From the NCBI GenBank assembly GCA_963811885.1, contig CAWETB010000015.1, positions 186,001 through 250,000 on the forward strand: a stretch of DNA of 64,000 nucleotides. Direction: 5' to 3'. The notes beneath the pieces are model-generated. The model was not told where the DNA came from. It worked only from the letters and a program-made list of their open reading frames with translations, and did no database searches. Within the stretch, counting starts at the first letter, position 1; each line of letters begins with the position of its first letter. The translations under genes and the position numbers were made by a program. Shown here piece after piece: positions 16,895 through 24,802 of the stretch. This DNA comes from Gaiellasilicea sp963811885 (GTDB taxonomy: Bacteria > Actinomycetota > Thermoleophilia > Gaiellales > Gaiellaceae).

Positions 16895-17383
16895 GTGAAG
16901 GTTCTCGGCATCGATCCAGGGACGGCTGCTTGCGGGTACGGGATCGTCCAAGAAAGCGGAGGCCGTATCAGGGCACTCGACCACGGGTGGTGGCAAACCC
17001 CCGCGGCGGAGCGCCCGGAGCTGCGCCTCAAGACGATCTTCGACCGGGTGCAGGCGCTCATTGCGGAGCACGAGCCCTCCGCCGTCGCAGTGGAAGAGTC
17101 GTTCGTCGGAGCAGATGCCCGCATCGCGCTCTCCGTCGGGCAGGCGCGCGGAGCGGTGCTCGTCGCCGCCGCGGCGGTCGGCGTCGAGTGCGTTGAGTAT
17201 CCGCCCGCCCGGGTCAAGCAGGCGGTCTGCGGCTACGGCCGCGCCGAGAAGGCGCAGGTGCAGCGCATGGTCCGGGCGATCCTGGCGATGGAGTCGAACC
17301 CGACGCCGAGCCACGCCGCCGACGCGCTCGCGGTCGCGATCTGCCACGCGCTCGCGCCACCGCTGATGCGGATCGCAGGATGA
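16895..17383 (+). CDS. ruvC: Holliday junction resolvase RuvC
   Basis: 162-aa RuvC endonuclease that cuts Holliday junctions. Catalytic acidic residues are visible: Asp7 in 'GIDPGTAACGYG', Glu in 'AVAVEESFVG', and the C-terminal 'SHAADALAVAICHA' Asp pair. Starts with GTG. Its TGA overlaps the ruvA ATG (ATGA). Confidence 0.97.
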   Translation: MKVLGIDPGTAACGYGIVQESGGRIRALDHGWWQTPAAERPELRLKTIFDRVQALIAEHEPSAVAVEESFVGADARIALSVGQARGAVLVAAAAVGVECVEYPPARVKQAVCGYGRAEKAQVQRMVRAILAMESNPTPSHAADALAVAICHALAPPLMRIAG

Positions 17384-17956
17384 TCGAGCCGGCTGCGCGG
17401 CCAGCTCGTCGGCCGGACGCCCGACGGCTTCGTGCTCGACGTCAACGGCGTCGGCTACCTGCTCGCTGCGACTCCGGGCGCGGTTCGGGCGGCCGAGGGC
17501 GGGGGCGAGGCCGTCGTCGAGACCTATCTGCACGTGCGCGAGGACGCGCTCCAGCTCTACGGCTTCGCCGACGCATCCGAGCGGCAGCTCTTCCTGCACC
17601 TGCTGACCGTGGCGGGGATCGGGCCGAAGGTCGCGCTCGCGATCGTCTCGGGAGCGCCGGCGGCAGACCTGCGCCGCGCGATCGTGCTCCAGGACGCCGC
17701 GCGCTTCCAGGCCGTTCCCGGCGTCGGCAAGAAGACCGCCGAGCGGATCGTGCTCGAGCTGAAGGAGAAGCTCGGCGCCGAGGATCCCGTGCCGATCTCG
17801 ACCGCAGCCGGAACGTCCGTGCACGTGACGGCGCGCGACGCGCTCGTCGAGCTCGGCTACTCGGTGCTCGAGGCCGAGCAGGCGCTCGCCTCGGTCGATC
17901 CCGACCTGCCCGCCGAGGAGCGCGTCCGGCTGGCGCTGAGGCAGGCGGCTAAATGA
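17380..17956 (+). CDS. ruvA: Holliday junction branch migration protein RuvA (frameshifted at codon 3)
   Basis: 192 aa after repair. The ATG overlaps the ruvC stop, giving MIE, but the OB-fold sequence 'RLRGQLVGRTPDGFVLDVNGVGYLL' is in the next frame; restoring CG in ATCGAG at 17383-17388 gives MIASRLRGQL..., a normal RuvA N-terminus. Helix-hairpin-helix motifs ('LTVAGIGPKVALAIVSG' and 'AVPGVGKKTAERIVLELK') and the C-terminal UBA-like domain that binds RuvB are intact. Starting instead at the GTG at 17432 would remove half of the first OB strand. Confidence 0.93.
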
Positions 17957-18997
17957 GCGCTGTCGCGGCGGAAGTCCTCGGCCCCGAGGAGGAGGAGCTC
18001 GAGCGCTCGCTCCGGCCGCGCAGGCTGGACGAGTTCGTCGGCCAGGAGGGCGTCAAGGAGCAGCTCGCGATCGCGCTCGCGGCCGCGAAGGCGCGCGGCG
18101 AGGCGCTCGACCACGTCCTCCTCGTCGGCCCGCCCGGGCTCGGCAAGACGACGCTCGCGCAGATCATCCGCGAGGAGCTCGGCGTCGGCATCCGCACGGT
18201 CGCCGGCCCGGCGCTGGAGAGGAAGGGCGACATGGCCGCGATCCTCACCGGCCTCGAGCTGAAGGACGTCCTCTTCGTCGACGAGATCCACCGGATCAAC
18301 CGCTCGATCGAGGAGATCCTCTACCCGGCGCTCGAGGACTTCCGGCTCGACATCATCGTCGGCCAGGGACCCGCGGCGCGGACGCTGACGCTCGACCTGC
18401 CGCAGTTCACGCTCGTGGGCGCGACGACGCGGACCGGCCTGCTGACGACGCCGCTGCGCGACCGCTTCGGGATGACGTTCCGGCTCGGCTACTACGACGC
18501 CGAGCAGCTGAGCGCGATCGTGCGCCGCTCGGCCGGCGATCCTGGGCGTCGCGATCGAGGACGAGGCGTGCGCCGAGATCGCGAGCCGCTCGCGCGGCAC
18601 CCCGCGGATCGCGAACCGGATCCTTCGGCGCGTCCGCGACGTCGCCGAGGTGCGCCACCAGGGCGCGGTCACGAATGCGGTCGCGCGCGAGGCGCTCGAC
18701 CTGATGGAGATCGACGAGGAAGGCCTCGAGGGCACCGACCGCGAGCTGCTGCACGCGATCGCGTTCAAGTTCGACGGCGGCCCGGTCGGGCTCTCGACGC
18801 TCGCCGTCACGCTCGGCGAGGAGACCGACACGATCGAGGACGTCTACGAGCCGTACCTGCTCCAGCTCGGCTTCCTCCAGCGCACGCCGCGCGGCCGCGT
18901 GATCACCAAGCTCGGCCGCGCGCACATCAACGCGCCGGCGGCTCCCGAGCCGCAGCCTGTTCGACTGACGGCGACGCCGCTAGATTCGGAGGCGTGA
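17953..18997 (+). CDS. ruvB: Holliday junction helicase RuvB (frameshifted near 18537)
   Basis: 348 aa after repair; AAA+ motor of branch migration. Walker A GPPGLGKTT, Walker B 'VLFVDEIHRI', sensor 1 'LVGATTRTG', arginine-finger region 'TPLRDRFGM' and the C-terminal winged helix ('LQRTPRGRVITKLGRAH') are seen. The frame breaks at GGCGATCC (18534-18541): '...IVRRSAG' continues as 'ILGVAIEDEACAEIASRSRGTPRIANRI' one frame on, repaired by one extra CG. The ATG overlaps the ruvA stop and the TGA overlaps the next GTG. Confidence 0.93.
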
Positions 18998-20943
18998 GCC
19001 ATCCGGAGCTGAAAGCAGAGCAGGCCTACGTCGACCACGCCTACGCCTGCCTCGAGCGGATGCGGGAGATCGTGCTGCGGGCGGGCGATGCGGCCGACGG
19101 CGAGGTCGCGCAGGCCGCGCTCGACGCGTGGGCGGCGAAGCGGCTCGCGACGTTCGAGGACGCGGAACGGGGGCTCATGTTCGGCCGGCTCGACTTCGAG
19201 GCGGTCGAGCGGGCGCTCTACGTCGGCCGGCGCTGGGTGCACGACGACGAGGGGGAGCAGGTCGTCGTCAACTGGCAGGCGCCGGCGGCGAGGCCGTTCT
19301 ACACGGCGACGCCGCAGGACCCGCAGCGCGTCACCCTCCGTCGCCGCTTCCGCGCCCAGGGGCGCAGGCTCGTCGACATCGCCGACGAGGCGCTCGACGG
19401 CTCGACGCTCGACGGGGCCAGCGTCGGCGACTTCCTGCTCGAGGAGCTCGAGCGCAGCCGCGACACGCACATGCGCGACATCGTCGCGACGATCCAGGCC
19501 GACCAGTACCGCCTGATCACCCGCGAGCCCGGGCGTCCGCTCGTGATCCAGGGCGGGCCGGGCACCGGGAAGACGGCCGTCGGCCTCCACCGTGCCTCGT
19601 GGCTGATCTACACCGAGCGGGAGAAGAACGCGCGCAGCCGCGTTCTCGTCGTCGGGCCGAACCGGACGTTCATGGAGTACGTCTCGCACGTGCTTCCCGC
19701 CCTCGGCGAGGGAAGCGTCGAGCAGCTCGCCGTGTCCGAGCTCGTCGCCGGCGTCGAGCCGACGCTGAAGGACTCGTCGGAGGTCGCGCGGCTGAAGGCC
19801 GACACGCGGCTGGCGGACGTGATCGGCCGTGCCGCGGAGCTGCGCCTCGCCTCCGAGCCCGAGGAGCTGATCCTGAAGCTCGAGGGTGAGTACATCCGGG
19901 TGCGGGTGCGCGAGCAACAGCGTCTGCTCGACGAGATCCGCGAGCAGCACGGGACGACCGCGGCCGCGCGCGAGCGCTTCCGGATGGGGATCGTGCGCAG
20001 CTTCTACGGCGAGTACGGCCGGATCCTGCAGGGCGGCGCGATCCGCGACGGCGAGGACGTCGAGAAGGCGCTGAAGGCGAACGGCTACCTGAACCGCGTG
20101 CTCGAGCTCGCCTGGCCCGCCGTCACGCCGGAGAAGCTCGTGCGTTCGCTGTTCACGACGCCGGCGTTCCTCGCCGAGGCGGCCGACGGGATCCTCGACG
20201 AGGACGAGCAGAGGCTGCTGCGCCGGCGCGGCACCGGCTGGAGCGAGTGGGACGTGCCGCTGCTCGACGAGGCGCACGCGCTCGTCGGCGAGCCGGCGCG
20301 CACGTACGACCACGTCATCGTCGACGAGGCGCAGGACCTCTCGCCGATGCAGCTGCGGATGATCGCGCGGCGCGCCCGCGAAGGAGCTCTGACGATCCTC
20401 GGCGACGTCGCCCAGGGCACCGGCCCGGTCACGTACGCGAGCTGGGGCGAGGTGCTGCCGCATCTCCCGAGCGGCGACGACGCCGAGGTCGAGGAGCTCC
20501 TCCACGCCTATCGCGTCCCGCGCGAGATCATGGAGCTCGCGCTGCCGCTGCTCGACACGATCGCACCGGGGATCGAGCGGCCGCGGGCGTACCGCGTCGG
20601 CGCCGCCGAGCCTGTGATCCGCCAGGTCGACGAGGGCTCGCTCCTCCGCGAGGCGTACCACGAGGCGGGGAGGCTGGCCGGCGAGGACGGCCTCGTCGCG
20701 CTGATCGTCCCGGACGAGCTCGTCGAGCCGGCGCTCGCGCACGAGAGCGCGTTCGACAGCATCCCGCTGCTGACCCCGCGGGAGGCGAAGGGGCTCGAGT
20801 TCGACCACGTCATCGTCGTCGAGCCGGCGCTCGTCGCCGCGCACGAGCGCGGCCTGCGGGAGCTCTACGTCGCGCTGACCCGGCCGACGACGACGCTCGT
20901 GGTCGTCCACGCGCGCCCGCTCCCGTCCGAGCTCGGCCTCTAG
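18994..20943 (+). CDS. HelD/HelR-like UvrD-family ATPase
   Basis: 649-aa SF1 ATPase. The N-terminal coiled-coil region and the block 'IGRR..HDDEGEQVVVNWQAPAARPFY' (here VGRRWVHDDE...) are typical of HelD, an RNA-polymerase-associated protein that frees stalled polymerase. Walker A GGPGTGKTAVGLHR, Walker B 'VIVDEAQDLSPMQ', and C-terminal motifs 'REAKGLEFDHVIVVEP' and 'LYVALTRPTTTLVVVH' are complete. The GTG overlaps the ruvB stop, and a TAGATT box sits 7 nt upstream, so it may be expressed both with the ruv operon and alone. A UvrD-type DNA helicase is the less likely alternative. Confidence 0.85.
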   Translation: MSHPELKAEQAYVDHAYACLERMREIVLRAGDAADGEVAQAALDAWAAKRLATFEDAERGLMFGRLDFEAVERALYVGRRWVHDDEGEQVVVNWQAPAARPFYTATPQDPQRVTLRRRFRAQGRRLVDIADEALDGSTLDGASVGDFLLEELERSRDTHMRDIVATIQADQYRLITREPGRPLVIQGGPGTGKTAVGLHRASWLIYTEREKNARSRVLVVGPNRTFMEYVSHVLPALGEGSVEQLAVSELVAGVEPTLKDSSEVARLKADTRLADVIGRAAELRLASEPEELILKLEGEYIRVRVREQQRLLDEIREQHGTTAAARERFRMGIVRSFYGEYGRILQGGAIRDGEDVEKALKANGYLNRVLELAWPAVTPEKLVRSLFTTPAFLAEAADGILDEDEQRLLRRRGTGWSEWDVPLLDEAHALVGEPARTYDHVIVDEAQDLSPMQLRMIARRAREGALTILGDVAQGTGPVTYASWGEVLPHLPSGDDAEVEELLHAYRVPREIMELALPLLDTIAPGIERPRAYRVGAAEPVIRQVDEGSLLREAYHEAGRLAGEDGLVALIVPDELVEPALAHESAFDSIPLLTPREAKGLEFDHVIVVEPALVAAHERGLRELYVALTRPTTTLVVVHARPLPSELGL

Positions 20944-20953
20944 AGTCTCGGTC

Positions 20954-21262
20954 GTGCCGGAGCTCTGGACACCCGGGATGGCCGGGCCGCTCGAGGATCT
21001 CGTCACCCGGATCCATCGCCGGATCGAGGCCTTCGCCTCCGAGCACGGGCTCGAGCAGGCGATGGTCGAGGTCGAGCTCGCGGACGGCGCGCTGCTGCGG
21101 CTGGAGTCGCTCTCCGCCGAGCCGGGCTACGGCTTCCTGACGCTCGTCCCGCACGGGGACGAGCCGCAGGAGCTGATCGTCCCGATCGGGACGATCCGTC
21201 AGCTCACGCTGAGTCGGGCAGAGCCCGCGAGCCCGATCGGATTCTCGCTGCCGAGCGAATGA
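20954..21262 (+). CDS. Hypothetical protein
   Basis: 102-aa acidic protein without membrane segments; family not recognised. The GTG start has TAGAGT 7 nt upstream (its TAG doubles as the stop of the preceding gene), fitting the local leaderless style. The last 59 nt overlap the 3' end of the opposing membrane-protein gene. Confidence 0.6.
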   Translation: MPELWTPGMAGPLEDLVTRIHRRIEAFASEHGLEQAMVEVELADGALLRLESLSAEPGYGFLTLVPHGDEPQELIVPIGTIRQLTLSRAEPASPIGFSLPSE

Positions 21263-21860
21263 GCACGGGCGCGAGCGCCAGCGCGACGATGTCGAACCAG
21301 ACGTAGCCGGAGGCGACGCCGCTCGGCGGGTTCCCCTGCGGTACGGACGTTCCCGGGATCGTGACCGCCCACTCCCAGGTGCCGATCGCGGTGCCGTAGA
21401 GCTCGAGCCAGGCGACGACGAGGAAGACGCCGGCGTAGATCTCGGGCGCCCGGCCGCGGATCAGATAGACGGCCAGCAGCGCCGCTCCGATCGCGCCGCC
21501 GACGTCGGCGCGCGGCAGGACGGTGACGCCGGCGATCCCCCAGGCGACGACTGCCACGAGCGCGACGCGGACGAGCAGCTGCTTCCGCGGCGCCGCCCAG
21601 ACGGCGAGCGAGGCGCCGGCGAGGTAGACGAGGCCGTGGCTGGGCGGCACGAACGAGGGCAGGTTCTCGAGCCGGTAGGTGTAGACGCCCCAGATGATCG
21701 AGCCGACGATCTCGGCGCAGGTGGCGACCACGACGACGACGAGCGTCTGGGCGCGGAGGAGGGGAGGGAGGCCGCGAAGGGCGAGCGCGAGCGCGATCCA
21801 GGCGGCGAGGCCGAGCAGCAGCTGGGCCTGCGCGTCCACCTGCGTGTCCACGGCGAGCAC
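21204..21860 (-). CDS. Polytopic membrane protein, unknown
   Basis: About 218 aa with six or seven predicted transmembrane helices. Distinctive but unassigned loops: 'GVYTYRLENLPSFVPPSHGLVYL' and 'NPPSGVASGYVWFDIVAL'. Start uncertain: I use the GTG at 21860; the frame is open much further upstream but there it overlaps the preceding gene in another frame. Third of a leftward pair with the 152-aa unknown upstream. Confidence 0.65.
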   Translation of the reverse strand: MLAVDTQVDAQAQLLLGLAAWIALALALRGLPPLLRAQTLVVVVVATCAEIVGSIIWGVYTYRLENLPSFVPPSHGLVYLAGASLAVWAAPRKQLLVRVALVAVVAWGIAGVTVLPRADVGGAIGAALLAVYLIRGRAPEIYAGVFLVVAWLELYGTAIGTWEWAVTIPGTSVPQGNPPSGVASGYVWFDIVALALAPVLIRSAARIRSGSRALPDSA

Positions 21861-21894
21861 GACGCCGATGAACGACAGATCGCGAGCGTGCGCG

Positions 21895-22351
21895 TCAACG
21901 CCGGAACTGGAGCTCGTGCCAGGAGGGCACCGGCGCGAGCTCGAGCAGCGCGCGCCCGCCGCGGGGCTCGGCGTAGCCGAAGTCGCCGCTCTCCTCGTCC
22001 CAGGCGACCTCGAGCAGCCCTTCCTTGACGCGGTGGTCGAGCCAGGCGCCGCGGAAGACGAGCTTGCGCAGCCAGTAGACGAGCGACTCTCCCTCCAGCA
22101 GGCCGACACGCTCCCAGTGGCGGACGAGGTAGCGGCCGAGCGTGGCTGCGGGCGTCGGCGATGCGGCCGTCGGCGGCGAGCTCGACGAGGTCGGCGGTCT
22201 CGTCCTCGTCGAGGTCGTTCGAGCCGATCAGCCCGAGCCGGACGGCCGCGGCGGTGATCCGCTCCTCGAAGTCCTCGGCGTTGAACCCGAAGCGGTAGCC
22301 GAGGAACTCGACCACGTACTCGTCGCCGGAGGCGTAGTTCGGCTCGCTCAT
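21895..22351 (-). CDS. Hypothetical protein (frameshifted near 22140)
   Basis: 152 aa after repair. N-terminus MSEPNYASGDEYVVEFLGYRFG, C-terminus '...PVPSWHELQFRR'. The two halves are in different frames; the join at CACGCTCGG (rev. strand of 22136-22144) reads through as 'ADARSHALGRYLVRHWERVGLLEG' if one GC is restored. Family not recognised; acidic, no membrane segment. Divergent from the small membrane protein at 22377. Confidence 0.7.
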
Positions 22352-22376
22352 GTGCGCCGAAGGGTACCCTCGTGCC

Positions 22377-22586
22377 GTGGACAGAAGGCTCGTACTCCCG
22401 ATGATCTTCGTCGTCCTGGCCGTGTGGCTCATCGGCACCTGGGTGACGAAGTTCACGCTCTCGGAGATGGCCGTCTTCACGCCGGTCGCCATCCTCGCGC
22501 TCGGCGCCTTCGTCGGCGTGATCATGCTGTGGGTGAAGATCGTCCGCGAGTCGCTGCGCAGCCGGGGCGCCCCGGACCAGAGCTAG
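22377..22586 (+). CDS. Small two-helix membrane protein
   Basis: 69-aa protein with two hydrophobic segments (about 6-24 and 33-55) and a basic C-terminus. GTG start with TACCCT exactly 6 nt upstream. Unknown function. Confidence 0.65.
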   Translation: MDRRLVLPMIFVVLAVWLIGTWVTKFTLSEMAVFTPVAILALGAFVGVIMLWVKIVRESLRSRGAPDQS

Positions 22587-22717
22587 CCCCGACAGCGAGT
22601 CGGGCCGCGCCAGCGGCCCCTTCAGGGATCTGCGCGGCCGGAATCCGCTCCCGCGGATTCCGGCCATGCGACAGCTAGTACAGCGCCGTCCGACGCCGCC
22701 CGTACCGTCGTCAGCCC

Positions 22718-24583
22718 ATGCGCGACGGTTCCTGGACGATCGAGCCCTGCGAGTACGCCGAGGTGAAGGCGCTCGCCGACGAGCTCGAGCTCGGTGAGGT
22801 GACGGCGTCGATCCTCGTCCGCCGCGGCTACGCGGACGTCGAGGAGGCCCGCCGCTTCGTCCGCGGCGAGATCGAGCCACACGATCCCTTCCTGCTCGGC
22901 GACATGGCCGTCGCTGTCGAGCGGATCCGCGCCGCGATCGCCGCCGGCAAGCGCATCTGCGTCCACGGCGACTACGACGTCGACGGGATCTGCGCCACCT
23001 CGCTCGCCGTCCTCACGCTGCGCGAGCTCGGCGCGGACGTCGAGTGGCACCTGCCGAGCCGCTTCGAGGAGGGCTACGGCGTCTCCGGCGACACGATCTC
23101 GCGTCTCGCCGACGAGGGCTGCGCGCTCCTGCTCACCGTCGACTGCGGCATCACCGCCGTCGAGGAGGTGGCGGCCGCGAAGGCGCGCGGGCTCGAGGTG
23201 ATCGTCACCGACCACCACCGTCCCGGCGCCGTGCTCCCGGACTGCCCGATCGTGGCGACCCGCCCCTCCGACTATCCCTTCCCGGAGCTCTGCGGCACCG
23301 GCGTCGTCTGCAAGCTCGCGCAGGCGCTCGGCGTCGACGTGGCGCCGTATCTCGACCTCGTCGCGCTGGCGACGATCGCCGACGTCGTGCCGCTGCTGGA
23401 CGAGAACCGCTCGCTCGCGATCGCGGGCCTTCGCGCGCTCGCGCGCACGCAGCGCCCCGGCCTGCAGGCGCTGATGCGGAACGCCCGCGTCGATCCGGCC
23501 GCTGTCGACGCCGGCGCCGTCGGCTTCCGGCTCGCACCGAGGATCAACGCCGCCGGCCGCCTCGGCCGCCCCGACGCCGCGCTCGAGCTCCTGCTCACGA
23601 CGGATGCGGACGAGGCCAGCCGTCTCGCCGACGAGCTGGAGACCCTGAACCGCGACCGTCAGGCCGTCGAGGACCGGATCCTGCGCGCGGCCGTCGCCGA
23701 GGTCGAGTCGTGGCCCGAGGCGAGGCGCCGCCGTCGCGGCTACGTGATCTGGGGCGAGGACTGGCACGAGGGCGTGATCGGGATCGTCGCCTCGCGGCTG
23801 GTCGAGCGCTTCAACCGGCCGGTCGTCCTGATCGCCGGTGGCGACGGCGACTGGAAGGGCTCGGGCCGCTCACTGCCGGCGTTCGACCTGCACGGCGCGC
23901 TCGGCGCGTGCGCGCAGCACCTGAAGCGCTTCGGCGGCCATCGCGCCGCTGCCGGCCTCTCGATCGAGCCGTCCAGCCTGGAGGCGTTCGCGGCCGCGTT
24001 CGCCTCCCACGCAGATGCCGTGCTCGAGGACGACGATCTCGCGCCCGTGACGCGGATCGACGCGATCGTCCCCGGCTCGGCGCTGACACTCGGCCTCGCG
24101 ACGGAGCTCGACCGGCTGGCGCCGTTCGGCCTCGGCAACCCCGACGTGACGCTGCTCGTCCCCGCGTGCGAGACGGTGCAGCCCGGTGTCGTCGGCGAGG
24201 GCAAGCACCTTCGCTTCCGCATCCGCCAGGGCGGCCGCGACGCAGGCTCCGCGATCGCGTTCGGGCTCGGGCCACAGCTCGACCGCGTCGACCGGCCGGG
24301 GCGTCACGACATCGCCTGCCGGCTGAAGGAGAACCGCTGGAACGGGACGGTCTCGCCGCAGCTCGTCGTCCGCCGGCTCTTCGACACGCCCGCGGGCTAC
24401 GAGGAGCTGCGCGAGCACCTCGGGATGCTCTGGAAGGCGGGCGAGGCGGCCTGGACGGGCGACGCGCGCGAGATCTTCGCGGAGCTCGAGCTCGCCGACG
24501 GCGCCCGGCGCCAGCTCTACGAGTCGGCGGCGTTCAGGGCGTTGCTGGCCGAGACGTCGGTCGAGCTGCCGCGCGCGGCCTAG
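22718..24583 (+). CDS. recJ: Single-stranded-DNA exonuclease RecJ
   Basis: 621-aa RecJ 5'-3' exonuclease used in recombination and mismatch repair. DHH-family motifs are complete: 'HGDYDVDGICATS' (motif I), 'LLLTVDCGI' (II), 'VIVTDHHRPG' (III, DHH), 'LVALATIADVVPL' (IV), then the DHHA1 motif 'RFGGHRAAAG' and an OB-fold C-terminus. Start at the ATG 2718-type position of MRDGSWTIEP; upstream TACCGT lies 9 nt away. Confidence 0.96.
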   Translation: MRDGSWTIEPCEYAEVKALADELELGEVTASILVRRGYADVEEARRFVRGEIEPHDPFLLGDMAVAVERIRAAIAAGKRICVHGDYDVDGICATSLAVLTLRELGADVEWHLPSRFEEGYGVSGDTISRLADEGCALLLTVDCGITAVEEVAAAKARGLEVIVTDHHRPGAVLPDCPIVATRPSDYPFPELCGTGVVCKLAQALGVDVAPYLDLVALATIADVVPLLDENRSLAIAGLRALARTQRPGLQALMRNARVDPAAVDAGAVGFRLAPRINAAGRLGRPDAALELLLTTDADEASRLADELETLNRDRQAVEDRILRAAVAEVESWPEARRRRRGYVIWGEDWHEGVIGIVASRLVERFNRPVVLIAGGDGDWKGSGRSLPAFDLHGALGACAQHLKRFGGHRAAAGLSIEPSSLEAFAAAFASHADAVLEDDDLAPVTRIDAIVPGSALTLGLATELDRLAPFGLGNPDVTLLVPACETVQPGVVGEGKHLRFRIRQGGRDAGSAIAFGLGPQLDRVDRPGRHDIACRLKENRWNGTVSPQLVVRRLFDTPAGYEELREHLGMLWKAGEAAWTGDAREIFAELELADGARRQLYESAAFRALLAETSVELPRAA

Positions 24584-24756
24584 GACGCCCGCACGGAGTT
24601 CAGCGAGACACGGTTTCGGCGCGGGACGTGAGCCCGGCGCGACCCTGCGGCCTCGTCCAGAGCGACGAGGAGGCGGGCGACGCGGACGGCCTTGCGCTCG
24701 CGGCGGCGGCGTGAAAAGGGCATGGGAAGCATGCGTTCTCTGTCCTAACGGACACT

Positions 24757-24796
24757 CCTGCGGGGGAGATTCGCCCGCAGGGGGTCGGAGTACACT
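24757..24796 (+). promoter_or_regulatory. Hairpin and -10 box upstream of rel
   Basis: Perfect 8-bp inverted repeat CCTGCGGG (24757-24764)/CCCGCAGG (24774-24781), then TACACT (24791-24796) 6 nt before the rel ATG. The hairpin occupies the usual -35 area, so it may be an operator or the end of upstream transcription. The remaining ~170 nt back to recJ hold no gene I can support. Confidence 0.5.
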
Positions 24797-24802
24797 GGCC
24801 TC

